64,000 nucleotides of DNA from Phlebopus portentosus. Its lineage: Eukaryota; Basidiomycota; Agaricomycetes; Boletales; Boletinellaceae. Shown here piece by piece: positions 45,401-56,756 of the stretch (the stretch's first letter is position 1; each line of letters begins with the position of its first letter). Location: positions 496,001 through 560,000 of the forward strand of contig JAYXKI010000003.1 in NCBI GenBank assembly GCA_037892935.1. Direction: 5' to 3'. Position numbers and translations under genes: made by a program. The notes below the pieces were generated by a model that had not been told where the DNA came from, did no database searches, and saw only the letters and a list, made by a program, of their open reading frames with translations.

Positions 45401-48400
45401 GGACTGTGATACTCGGTCAGTTTCTCTCTGAGATCGCGACAACAATCGGCCAGCCTCTCAAAATCAACGGAACGGCTGGTACTTCAGAGCCGGAACCAGA
45501 TAGGAAGGAAGATATGGAGCTTCGTCAGAAGATTCAAGAACTTGAGAAAGATGTAAGAAATCTTCTGGAACCATTACCACGCAAGAGCTGAAGTATTCAT
45601 CCAGAAAGGTATCTTGGAAAGTGAACTCGAGTCAGTTCGTACCGAGATCGAAACGCTGAAGTCTCTTCCCGGATTGAACGCTTCAAAGGGAGGGAAAGAG
45701 GCGCGTCCGGTTTATTGTAGACGCATAGGGTCTTTGCTGACAACTTCTTGTTCACGATCTCGAACAGAGCATCCAAGGACTCGTCCAGCGCTTAGTCTTG
45801 AAGGAGAAGCAGGTTGTTCAGCTGCGAGCTGAAGTAGACCGTCTTAAGTCGAATCAGCCATCTGATGTCCGGGAAACAGTAAGTCCTCGAACTAGTATGC
45901 AGCTTTGAAACTCGCTTACGGTAATTCTAGGAGGATCGTATGAAGCAAGAGCGAGATCGAGTAAAATGGAATGCGCTATCGGAGGAAATTGTTGGTCTGA
46001 AGAAGAAGGTGAGCTGGCTTCTCCTTTTAAACATGCAGATGCACTTAAATTATATATTAAAAAGAACGAGGAGGTAGAGTCGCTGCTCCAGCGAAAGGAT
46101 AAGGAAGTACTCTACTTGAAGCGTGCCATGGAATCGGTATATTCCCGGCTTCACAGTAGCTCGGACAAACGTGAGGCCCAGCCACGGCAAACTCAAGTTC
46201 GCGACATAGATGCGGAAAAGATAGCTGCTAGTGCGGTAGAGGCATTGTCTGCCAAGGACGATGAGATTGGTGCTCTTCGTGCTGAAGTCCAGAGATTAGA
46301 AGAGGAATTGAAGGCGAAACCAAAGTTCGTGACAGAAAGCGAGTTCAAGAAAGGTGTCCCTCCACCTCCACCTCCTCCTGTCTCTCCCGCATCTAGAGAT
46401 GCCGATAGGCCGCGTACACTGTCGCCTCCACCGACTCCCAAGTCAACGAAATCGTCCCCAATCAGTGCCATGTCTCCTGCTCTGCCACCACCTCCGCTAT
46501 CTTCGAGCTCTCCTGCTCCTCCACCTCCACCCCCTCCTTTGGGACTAGCACCTCCACCCCCGCCGCCGCCTCCACCCGCACCTGGCATGCCTCCGCCTCC
46601 TCCGCCTCCTCCCGGAATGGGCACCGGAATGGGCCGCAACCCGCCGGTTCCAAGCGTCGCTCTTCCTGGAAAACGCTTAAAGCCGTTCTTCTGGACTAAA
46701 GTCACTAACCAGTCCACTGGACGGACAGTCTGGGATGACGTATCCACCTCTGTGCCTTCTATTGATTTGGATATGAAAGAACTGGTTGACACATTTGCTT
46801 TGGACGCTGCTCCGGCGAAGGTGTCTTGGTCACCTCTTAACTCCCCGAGAAAGAATTCTGTGCTGACATTGTTGGATACCAACCGGGCTAATAATATTTG
46901 TGAGTCCTGAAGGTGCAGACATGATCAAGGCGATTGAACACGCTTTTCCTATATTGCAGTGATCATGCTCTCGCGGATGAAACCTTCACTCTCTGAAATC
47001 AAGAGTACCTTATTGGCGATCGACGATTCTGTTCTGAGTGTTGAAGATTTGAAGGCAATTGCGAGGCATTTACCAACGTCAGAAGAGGTAGAATCCTTCT
47101 CTTCAGGTCTTTTGCGCACGAAATCTGATTTGCACCACAGATCAAGCGTATTGATGAGTTTGGTGATGTGAAGCAGCTTGCGAAGGCAGATCAGTATTTG
47201 AAAGAGGTTGGAAGCCGTTCATTCATTAATCCGACTTGACCGTTACTTACAACCAACAGATTGGAAACGTACCTCGGGTGTCGGAGCGTATCAATTGCAT
47301 GTTGTATCGCAGGAAGCTTGAGTTGGATATCGAAGAAACTCGACCAGAACTCGATATTGTCCGACATGCTACGAAAGAATTGAAATCGTCAACTCGCTTC
47401 AAACAGGTCCTGAAGGTATCGTGCGATTCAATCGATCTTTCAACAATGCTTTTAAACTATTCTCCAGGCTGTCTTGACAATTGGTAATGCCTTGAATGGC
47501 TCGAGTTTCAGAGGGAATGCTCGTGGATTCCAACTGGAAGCCCTGTTGAAGGTTGGGACTGCGTCGTAAAATTGAAGTGTCGCACAGCTAACACCATATT
47601 AGATGAAAGAGACGAAGACCGTGAAAGCAAGCCCAGAATGTCCTACGTTACTTCATTACGTAGCCCGGATGCTCCTGAAGAATGATGCGGAACTGGTCAA
47701 CTTCCTTGATGATCTGCCTCACCTTGAGGCGGCTGCTCGAGGTACGTAGCGCACTTATTTTGTACGGTTTTCATCTGTCCATTCTGATGAATGTTGCATA
47801 GTCTCTTTGCAAACTGTCGCTGCAGCAGTAGGAACACTAGTATCTGGATTATCTCAAGTACAATCGGAAATCAAGGTACAAAGGCAAAGCAAAGCCGTCC
47901 ATTCGGACGATCGGTTTGTCCAAGTTATGGAGGTCTGCGATCTTTCCTACTGTCTACGTTACAACCGAAGCTGACACGCCTTGTAGCCGTTCGTTGTCCA
48001 AGTTACCTCAAGCATCCAAGCACTCGAGAATATGAACAGGATAGTAGAAGCAGAGTTGAAGTCTCTTATGACATATTACGGAGAGATGGTCGATTCGCCT
48101 GAAGGACCCAAACCAGAGGATTTCTTCAGTTTGATCGTTTCATTTTCATCATCACTCAGGGTGAGTCGCTAGATCAGATAACAAACAAATTATCTGAGAT
48201 ACCCACTTTTTAATGGTTTATTAGAAAGCGGCACTTGAAGTGCATGAAGCCATGGCTAAAGCAGAACCTCGTGCGTCTGCTGCAAATGGGTGGAAGGCTG
48301 CAGTTTCCTCGGTTACTGCCCAACAGGCATGTATACCTTCCTTTGTCCTTTCGGCGATCGCTCACATATCTCAGACATCACAAGCAAAGAAAACTCCTTC

Positions 48401-48617
48401 TGTACTCTCCCCCATACCTTCCAGGGAAGCAGGCAAAGCTCCCTCCAGTGCTTTCCTCATCCCCCCTCCACCTGCTAATCCTTCAGAAGCGTCAGACACT
48501 CGACATTGGTCCGTCGGGCGCGGCGAACTCGACGAGACTATCAAGAGCATGCGTCGTGGTGTACGAAGAGAGCGGAGTGTTCGTCCGCTGAGCAAGATTT
48601 TCTTGGATGGTTCTTGA
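42460..48617 (+). CDS. diaphanous-related formin
   Basis: About twenty exons with mostly 50-65-nt introns. An N-terminal region carries a Ras-association-like fold (LRVKLSFLRVPEIHDGFEW). The GBD/FH3 part begins DDLGLKGEKREAMRN and continues through KHLIS, RVHLSTAKVSWVDQFLGES, TCELLAAICILS and the dimerisation-side coiled coil. FH1 (46350-46620) has several runs of 7-9 prolines for profilin-actin. FH2 starts RLKPFFWTKV and holds NNILIMLSRMKPS, SERINCMLYRRKL and LLHYVARMLLK. A DAD-like basic tail ends the protein (GELDETIKSMRRGVRRERS). Rho-type GTPases release the autoinhibition so that it nucleates unbranched actin at tips and septa. Two one-base deletions appear to break it: between RQNRQ and VNGRRKTAPQ (43768-43800), and at 44231-44236, where LIS should run into LRVHLST. 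Confidence 0.92.
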
Positions 48618-48836
48618 TGAATTTGATGACCTTAATGACTCCTTAATTTTTCCAGTATGTATGTTGTACAATGCATTCTTTTATTTTGTATTCACGGACT
48701 AGCATTATACCATGTAATGAATGACACCTACGGATAATATACTTTCAGTGTACATACGAACACTGATGCCCAAAGATTGCATATCCCTGAATACTCTAGA
48801 TATGTTGAAATGTACGAATGGATTCATTTTGTATCT

Positions 48837-50262
48837 CTACTTGTTCAGGGGTGAAACAGCATCGCATCTGTCAACACAGTCCAAGAACAACTTGAAAAAG
48901 CCATCCACCTAAAGATAAATTCGTTAGTCATTAGTATGAAAGTGGACAAAAAAAGCTGAATACATCCGAACGCGCACTTACATCCAATTGTTCAGCAACC
49001 AAGCAATTTTTACCCTCTCTTCCCCAAGTCTCGTCGCACCTCCGATAGTTAAATAGATCTACAACAGTCTCTCCGGAAGTATGTGTACCTGTGAGCTCAA
49101 TGTCAACTCTATGGCGCGTGCATTTGAATAGGTCGGGGCGGGCGACGTATGCGATGGTGAGTGCATCGTGCAGGGGAGGACCGTCTTTGAATCCGAAAGT
49201 GGATTCATAAGAGGAAGCGAAGAAACTGATGAGCGTGGAAAGTGTACGGCGAAGAGGTGTTTTAGGTTGTGGAAGGGTAAGGTTTGAGCTTGAAGAGGTT
49301 TGGGCTTGCTGAGGATCAAGAAGAGAGGCGTGGGTTGACTTTGTGACTATCGCTGTGTGGGTTACGTTGATGGGTACCATGGTCTTCTTGACCGTCACGT
49401 TTAATACTATTTGGGCTGCTTCAGCTGCAAGATAGGAAGTTCGTCAGGATCTATCGGATAGATCATTGAAGGCCGAATATATGCGTCTACCCACGGTCAC
49501 ATAGAATGTTATATTCTGAACGGTTAAAGTCAGTACCTTTATTCCTTTAGCATTAGCGAATGTACAAACCTGCAACAGAAGAGCGGTTTCCTTGACCGAC
49601 TCCCCCACCCATAAAAACAAACTCTTCAACACTATCCAACAAATCCGGATAAACACTAACAAAAAGTGCAATATTCGTCATTGGGCCAGTCGACACAACC
49701 GTAATTTTCTCTACGTTCCTCATTGCATCCTTCACAGCTTTAGCAATGCCCTCGACAGCTCGAAGTCCTGAGCTCTCCGACTTCTCAAGCTGATTGCGGA
49801 TCACTGGATGATCGTCAGCGCTTGGAAGACCCTCGACGCCGCCGAGGCCGTCGAAGCCGTGGATCTCTGGATCATGCTTCGCGGCTTTGAGAAGTGGAGA
49901 AGAGACACCTCGATGCACGAGGATGGACGGATCTGCACCGAAGGCGTAGAGGCAACGGAGGGCATTCTTGAATGTGTTGCCTGCATCTGTGTTCCCATGA
50001 ACCTGGCGAAATAATTGATCGAGTCAGCTTTGATAGAGACAATCTTCTCGAATTCAGAATCCAGTGTATAATGCGACTAATGCGCCTACCGTTGAGATTC
50101 CAACTAGCCTTATGCCCGGGATATGTATGGCGAGCAAGATAGCAGTTGCATCGTCATGGCCCTGAAGAAGATAACAACAGATAGTCAATAAATGCTCAGT
50201 CAGTAAATATTATTCTTTATATTTACTGGGTCACAGTCAAGCCAAACGCGTTTTCCAGCCAT
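48837..50262 (-). CDS. URH1: inosine/uridine-preferring nucleoside hydrolase
   Basis: Starts MAGKRVWLDCDP and splices to GHDDATAILLAIH, giving the calcium-binding DCDPGHDD motif. Next come VHGNTDAGNTFKNALRCLYA, ITVVSTGPMTNIAL, FMGGGVG and EYNILCDPEAAQIVLN. That last motif requires the GTGGGT donor near 49490. The catalytic His region GPPLHDALTIAYV precedes HRVDIELTG. The last exon follows a GTAAGT donor after EQLD and ends VDGFFKLFLDCVDRC. The enzyme cleaves the N-glycosidic bond of ribonucleosides to release base and ribose in nucleoside salvage, in the cytosol. The call of Urh1 type is by general family; purine versus pyrimidine preference cannot be read. It converges on the formin gene, with 220 bp between stops. 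Confidence 0.92.
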
Positions 50263-50593
50263 GGCCGTTGTCTCTTGCCTCGCGTAGGAGGCACAGTGAA
50301 TAGAAGCTGTTCCTAAGAACGAGAAGCGAGGTGCGGATCAGAGAGAGGATATCAAAGTTCGTGACCAAATATGGTTAGTGTACACAAATATACACCTACA
50401 AAGATAAGGTTGTGGCTGTGGCTATGCTCGTGTCCGTCTTCATAAAAGACTACACTCCCGTTGTTAGCCACGTCCACGTCCTCATCTTAAACTAGTCACT
50501 ATCACCATCTTTTTCATTGTTCTATATCACTAGTTCTTGAATAAGAAAGATCATATTCGTTGGAAAAGGCTGCGTAGATGCAGCAGGAGGTCA

Positions 50594-51668
50594 ATGATTT
50601 TTTCTTCCTGTCCGTGGCTTGTTCGATTTGCTCATGTCTGTTTCGTTGCTTTTCAGGCTGCTCGCGTATACCAGGGTGCCCCACCTTCAGCAGTACGAGG
50701 ATGGATTAAGCATCTTGGTGGTCTCCTTACCTTCAACCGACGAAGAATCTACGAAGGAAAAAATGAAGTGAACGATGCACGCGTCTATCGACAGTATGAA
50801 CGTGATCGAAGACGAGGCCACCGGAGTCACTCGAGACAAAGAAGCAGGGATGCATACCAGAGAGATGAAGGACATCGTAGCGAAAGACACCATCCATTTT
50901 TGCATTATCCATATCGGTGTCGTCCTACGTGAGTCGCCTCAAACATTGGAAAAAGGAAGAAAAATGCTGATCGTGTACAGGTATCACGGCGCACACTTCC
51001 GTCTCTGGGGTTTTCTGACGCGTAAAAAGGAGCACATCGCTCGCGGCATCCAGATGCGTGAAGAAGCCGAGCGCGAGAGGCAGCGCGAACGCCGAAGACG
51101 GTTGAAGAGGCTTCAGGCAGAGGGTTTGGCTATCAGACTCGGCGCGAGGGAGATTACTCCCAGGGATCACTCGCGCGGGCATCGTAGTCATCATCACAGA
51201 GACAGACGTCATGGGTTTACACCTATTGTTACGACCGCGAATGTTGGGCATGGGGTCTCCGTCCCAGTTGCAGCCACCACGCATGCCATACCTGTTTCAC
51301 GCAGTGCAAATGCTCGTACGCACCATCGCCATCACAGCAGCGGACATAGCACGACCGCTCCGCTAGTCCACGTTCATTCTCGAAGCCACAACGGACCAGC
51401 TACTCCCATCGTGCAAGTCGCGCATTCTCAATACACGAATGCTGCGCCCGTGGCAGTCTCGCGTGCTGCGAGTTCTCGACATGGCCATGCTAATGAATAT
51501 TATGATGACCGCGTCATACCTGTCGCGCGTTCATCTAGTCGGCATGGAAGTTCTCGGTACGGAGATCCCGCTCTTTCACGCGTCTCGAGTTCGCGTCATG
51601 GGCATGGGCATTACCGTCATGCGCGCACACATAGCAGGACGCCCTCCGAAGTCTATGTTGCGGCGTAA
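50594..51668 (+). CDS. basic His/Arg/Ser-rich protein of unknown function
   Basis: Two exons (50594-50928, 50981-51668) give 340 aa. After a hydrophobic start comes VYQGAPPSAVRGWIKHLGG and an Arg-rich region, then a long charged helix REEAERERQRERRRRLKRLQ. The rest is low-complexity His/Ser/Arg (HRSHHHRDRRHG, SSRHGHGHYRHART). I recognise no family. A second start is equally in phase: ATG at 50578 with a 67-nt intron whose acceptor lies at 50656. It would replace the hydrophobic start with MQQEAARVYQG and give 323 aa. That version removes what could otherwise be mistaken for a membrane anchor. The repeated basic/His content suggests nucleic-acid or metal contacts, but this is speculation. Confidence 0.6.
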
Positions 51669-52120
51669 ATGCTAAGTGAAAACTCTATTGGATCACATCA
51701 CGACCTTTTACGAATTGTTACGACTATTCTATTCATACTTTTTGGTTTGCCATACTATGTACTAACCAGAACGGTTATCCTTTCCCTTTCGGAAACTCCG
51801 CTTTGTAGTTCTGTGATGTATTCGAATGATGTATCTGCTTGTCGGCCTACGTATTCCGGATGGCTCGGTGTAGTACAAGATACCTTGTTGTTCATTACCG
51901 ACTGTGTATGTACTGATGGAATGAAAGTGAAATGAAATGTGCTAACATGAATAGGAAAATGTGGTTGCAAATGAAGTGCGATGACAAAACAAGACAATGA
52001 AGATGCATGTAGCAATGAGATGAAATTAATCAAACCGTCCATATATCCAACCGACCAATGCCTACGACCATTCAGAGCGGACATTGATCAAAATCAAAGC
52101 AAACGAGATTAAACTAAACG
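51669..52120. other. convergent intergenic region, no gene
   Basis: The 3' ends of two convergent genes meet here. AT-rich with several TAAATG-type words that may serve in polyadenylation. No ORF is accepted. Confidence 0.4.
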
Positions 52121-53737
52121 CTATGACCTATCCACCGCGCCACTAATTACCTTTTCTCTATTCTTCTTTTTATTCTTTCGGCGGCTTCGTCGCCTTTTGG
52201 AGTGAGAGGACGGACTTTGTGTCGTGTCGTTTTTATCGATGTCGGGAACAGGAGGTCCCATTAGGTTTAGAAGTGATAGACCTCCCGATGGGCGTAAAGT
52301 TGAGAGAGAATTAGGATCCGTGGAGATGGGGATGTCTAGTCAAATGGGTATGTTCAACAAATGCTCTTGGAAGCGCTCAGAAGGACGGACCGTTAGGTTT
52401 AGACTGGTACCCAATTGCAATATTATTGACTTCTTTCTTCCCCTCCTCTTTTCCCTCTCCTACCGCGATCCCATTTGCGAGATGAGGAGTCTCTTTATGA
52501 TCCGCAACGATTTCTACGTCACCTTTGCTTCTCGTACCCGTTGCTGCCGGAGCATCCGATTCAGATTTATCGGTACCATTGACTATTGACCCATTACTGT
52601 TAACGTTCGCATTAGATTGCCCCGAATTGCGCCTTCTCTTTTTCCACCTCGCCTTTTTCCTCCTCTTTGACCCGGATGAGGAATTATCGAAGGCACTTTG
52701 GGATGATGTCGGCACAGGAGTTACGAGTTGCTGGAATTGAGTATGGGATTGTGTCGGGGAGACGGAGGCACCGACAAGTGGTGGAGAGGTAGCATTCGAA
52801 CCGAGTCTCAGCCCATCCGCTTCTAGACTATCAGCCCCTTCCGCTGCTCGAGTTGCGTCGCTATGCGCAGCCGTAGCAGCTTGACCATTAACCGTAAAAG
52901 TGGTAAGCGGTGCACCGGAAGACGTTCTGTTCTCGGTTTCTGCAGACAGTTTTACTTCCGAAGGCGGCTCTGAAGTTTGATCCAAAGTAGCTGCCTCGAC
53001 CACTGGCGGCCGGAGTGTTGAAATCGATAGACCATTGATCAACAGTGCAGAGTTCGCAGAGGTAATCCCTTCTGATCGGGATTTTTTACCTTCCACGTCT
53101 TCGCGGTTTGTTCGTCCGTTGATAGCGCTAGAGGACGTTTCCGACGTTTGCACCTCCGGGGATGCAGTACAATTGCGTTGTGAGGTTGAATCACCATTAA
53201 CGGCGGCAGCGGGCACCGCATTATCGAGCCTTTCCTTCCTAGCATCGTCTCTAGATTTGACCTTCTTCTTGGTAAGGCTGAATGGATCCACTCGTGCAAC
53301 CTTCGCGCTCATACTCGACTCTCCCTTTTTGCTTTCTTCCTCACCTTCAGCATCGTTGTCCGACCCTCTCTCTGATTGTTCTTCATGCTTTCTTTTCTTG
53401 CCGTTGCCGACCAGTCTATATTTTAGCCTCGCTTCTTCCTGTGCATTTGGGCCGACTTGATCAGGTATAGGGGCGCCGACGCCTAACCTTGATATCAATT
53501 ACAATGTAAATTAAAATCTATGCTTAACAAGTGTTCGTGAAGTGTATACCTAGCAGGACGCCTCATATAGTCTTGCAGCTCCATCTCCATCTCTTCAAAA
53601 GTCCGCTTCGGTCTTTTGCTAGGACTCTTGGATGGTTTGACCCAGGACGAAACTAATGCCTCTTCCTCTGCCATCGCCATGTTAATCTGCGCTTGTAGGG
53701 CATGCAAGTCAATTTCTTGCTCGTCATTTTGTGCCAT
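52121..53737 (-). CDS. lysine-rich nuclear protein, DUF3245-like
   Basis: Exon 1 (53737-53550) begins MAQNDEQEIDLHALQ and carries EALVSSWVKPSK and KRTFEEMEMELQDYMRRP. Exon 2 starts at 53487 with RLGVGAPIPDQ. The R-LG-GA signature after a Lys-rich helix is what I recall of fungal DUF3245 proteins; the match needs a search. The remainder is disordered Ser/Thr/Ala-rich sequence with basic clusters (SKRRKKARWKKRRRN). Exon 2 can stop at 52377 (432 aa). A 55-nt intron, 52390-52336, with a weak GTCCGT donor instead leads in phase to a last exon ending at 52121 (499 aa), with PVPDIDKND and a nucleolar-like KRRRSRRKNKKKN tail. I prefer the longer model because the extra frame is clearly protein-like. 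Divergent from Gemin2 over 224 bp. Confidence 0.55.
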
Positions 53738-53961
53738 GGCTCCATTGGCAAGAGGTGAAGTGAGAGAGGAAGATAACAAGCTTGTGGTGTGGGAGTGACT
53801 GTAATCAATGTAGCGTCTCCGTTTTTTTTTTTTGGAAAACGCAACCAGAAAGGTAGCACGATCCGCGTCGATCTACGCCAATCTGCCGCGGGCTTACTTG
53901 GTCATCGCCCTCATCTTCTTCTGTCGCTCACTACGCATCTGTGAACCGCCCAGGTTGGCTT
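53738..53961. promoter_or_regulatory. 224-bp bidirectional promoter, DUF3245-like / Gemin2
   Basis: Start codons are divergent over 224 bases. A 12-base T run (near 53822) lies close to the middle, a usual nucleosome-depleting feature of fungal promoters. Confidence 0.5.
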
Positions 53962-55335
53962 ATGGCGGGAAAGAAACGCTCATGGAATACTATGCAGAAC
54001 TCGGATGATGAAGACGAGCCATTAGTGGGTAGGCAGATTTTACCGGTAGCAAATCTGCCGGAGACGTTCAGTGGCGAACCGAAGGATGGTCTGCAATACC
54101 TCTTCATGGTTCGGTTGGTCCTTCCCTTGCTTATTCTACTCTAATACTGATGACATATTAGCCGAGATGCCAAGAAGCTGCCTTTCTACTCGCGTGCACA
54201 AAATCCTTATGAAAGTATTGCTGCAAAGCCCCAGACGAAGGCGCAAGTCGTAAAGGAGAGTCACGTTATACTACCTTCTGAAGAATGGCGTACCGTCTTT
54301 ATAAAGAGATTCAAGAACTTTCGAAAGGTACTCACCATATTCCGCATTCTCAAAATCTTCTGTCTAAAGCTTTGGTTTACAGAACTCCTTGCAATCAACT
54401 ATCGGGGTCGAGCTTCCTTCACTCCCTTCTTCGGGCCAATCAAAACTCATGCCAGAGAAGAAAGAACGCGATAAATGGTGGGCGTTTATCAACGGTCGCC
54501 CAGAGCATGAGTGGAATCCTCCGAAAAGCCCCAAGAAGCCACGAGGAAAGTTCGCGCGACAGAGCATACATCTGGACCAACCTAACGTCGATGATGTTGG
54601 ACAATATGAGGTACCTATGACAGAAGAGATGCCAACTGACGTTGCCGAGGCTCACGAAGTATTGGTTGTCAACGAATTCGGTGAAATAAGGGAGGATGAG
54701 AAGGATCCGGATCGAGATTTACAAGAATTAGAAGTGGGTGACGCTGCGTTATTGTCGACTCCCTTTGCAACGCCACAGCCTGAGAAGCGCTTCAAGGCGT
54801 CGGAACGAAGAACAGCAGGGCCACGGCATCCTACGCCTACACTACTTAAGCGTATGGACAGTGTATGTTTCTGCTGTTTCCGTCTACCTACATGTTCTAA
54901 CGTATTTCTCTGATCCAGCGCTACTGCATGCATCTCCTCATGTACTTCTCACATTGGATAACGCAACATCTAGAACACCTCGAGTCAGGACAAATATCTT
55001 CTCCTTTCTCTCATCTATCGCAAAACCACGCGCGATGGATGTTCGCTCTGCTTTCACGGGTGGATGATCACCTTACGAGCGATGAGCTTAGTACATTGCG
55101 AGGTTTAGCCCGAGCATGCATTGCCTTCATCAAAGACCTCAACAAGAACAGCGGCACGTCAGTACTTAGTTCTGATGGGAATTTAGGAGGGACTTCTGGA
55201 GTCCGATGGGTTGGAGACCCTTCTGATACACCACTGGATGAACGGGCGTGTTGGATGATTGTAACTATTGTTACGGATTTCTGGGTGCAGAAGGACTTGT
55301 GGATAGATGCGGAGAGTGCTTTAAACGGATATTGA
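53962..55335 (+). CDS. GEMIN2: Gemin2 (SMN-complex / SIP1 family, Brr1-like)
   Basis: Exons 53962-54113, 54162-54327, 54383-54862 and 54919-55335 give 404 aa. The N-terminal signature LPVANLPETFSGEPKDGLQYLF, then VRRDAKKLPF, is characteristic. LPSEEWRTVFIKRFKNFRK follows, then a Pro/Lys linker with KWWAFINGRPEHEWNP, an acidic central stretch, and the helical C-terminal half (RYCMHLLMYFSHWITQHLE, HARWMFALLSRVDDHL, DERACWMIVTIVTDFW). Gemin2 embraces the Sm protein pentamer during spliceosomal snRNP assembly. Its presence agrees with the intron-rich genes around it. The first intron uses an unusual GTTGGT donor. The start was chosen as the first ATG in frame; an upstream GTG is not a plausible start. 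Confidence 0.92.
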
Positions 55336-55673
55336 CTTGATATAGTAGGGTGTTTTTTTACCTTCTGAAAATATTATGCCTGTACTCATTTACGTCTGTC
55401 TGTTGTGCTTCCTCTTCCAGACGTCGGAATCGATGGATTCTAATTTATATGAGTGAATCAAGGCGAGTCATGGTCCGTCATAGGCATAGGAACTGATTCG
55501 AGCATGTGCAAGACAGTTGCGCCAATAATTGCCAGTGATATCAACGCCGCCCATGTCTATAGCGTATAGGAGATGCATTCTCTCCTCTTCTCGTCATTCT
55601 GGTCTGCTTTTCTCTTGCAGATCGTTAGTTGAAGACCATCGCTTCTTATCCTGGACACTGCAACAGCTCCGAC

Positions 55674-56609
55674 ATGGACGAAGAGCATCCTTTGCAGGAT
55701 CGTGGCTCTGAAGCATCAATGTCTTTACTCAAAAAGGTTAAGCGCCTGAAGTCTAGTAGGTTCCTGGCGTTCCTTTACATATCTTTGACTGACACTGAAC
55801 TCAAATCAGAGGACATTGCTAGATCCCGCGATACCCGATCCATTATCGGAGTACATTCGCGAAACTCCCGTGCGTCAATCTGATTTTCATTTGCATAGTT
55901 GATCTGAGGTGATGGCTTGAACTAAGATGCAACACATCCGAAATGGTACAGGCTGATTGAGCGTGCCCGGTTTGCAGTATTCGCGTCGCAATGGGCTAGA
56001 CGCAAGTGGGGCTTGACTATCAATCATGGACAAGCAGTAATTGGCGTGTAAGCAATTCTGATAACCCTCCTGGTCTGCTATTGGCGGATAATAGATCGTA
56101 CCACAGGTTGCCTGGTCCAGAGAACATCAAAAAGAGTAAACTGGATATGGTATACATATATGCTGCTCGTGCTCCGGACTTCATTGGAAAGTCGGAGCAG
56201 CAACGAAAGGTAAATACTATACCCAAATCGTCCCTCGGAATTTTCCTTTTATTAAAGACTTCGCCCGTATTCTCGGAAGAGGCCCGACGAAGCTGGGAAG
56301 ACCCTCTTCAATCTCATTCGAGACGCATTCGGCGACGATGCGAAAAAGATGTATCACATTGCTGCTCTTGCTACGACTCCCGATCTGCAGGGAATCGGAT
56401 GCGATGCACTGGTCAGCGCTGTGCTGAAAGTGGCAGGCGCCGAGCGGCGGTCGGCATCTGCTCTTGCAGCCGATCCGATCCACACAGAGTTCTTCCAGTA
56501 CAAGGGCTTTGAATGTGTTGCTGGGACGTTTATTGGCAAGGACGAACCGGCCTGGGATCGGCCTCCGGTGAAGATATCGCTTATGCTCCGTCCGTATAAG
56601 GAGTGTTGA
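55674..56609 (+). CDS. GNAT-family N-acetyltransferase, copy A of a convergent pair
   Basis: Several exons. The N-terminal part is split: MDEEHPLQDRGSEASM in exon 1, then probably PAIPDPLSEYIRETP before a GTGCGT donor. Next is KWYRLIERARFAVFASQWARRKWGLTINHGQAVIGV, a conserved block of this fungal GNAT subgroup. After SKLDMVYIYAARAPDFIGKSEQQRK the acetyl-CoA binding motif region reads ALATTPDLQGIGCDALVSAV. The C-terminus holds EFFQYKGFECVAGTFIG and PPVKISLMLRPY. The Q-x-x-G-x-G/A motif is degenerate (QGIGCD), so activity may be reduced. The junction of exons 1 and 2 is not fixed. Its closest relative in the window is the gene at 56757-57797, which faces it tail to tail. Confidence 0.8.
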
Positions 56610-56756
56610 TGCCAGGAAAACAGATCGAGCAATATGCCCTTATCTTCCAAAATTCCTTTATTACAAGGAATGTATGTATCCTATAAAATACACGTTGAGT
56701 TCTACTGTACATTGCTCCAGATTAAAATGATTGCGGTATAAGTATTAGTCCTTGCT

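Noticed and set aside
46193..46882. 229-aa minus-strand Gly-rich ORF
   Set aside because: Complement of the formin FH1 polyproline tract; the Gly runs are a direct result of it.
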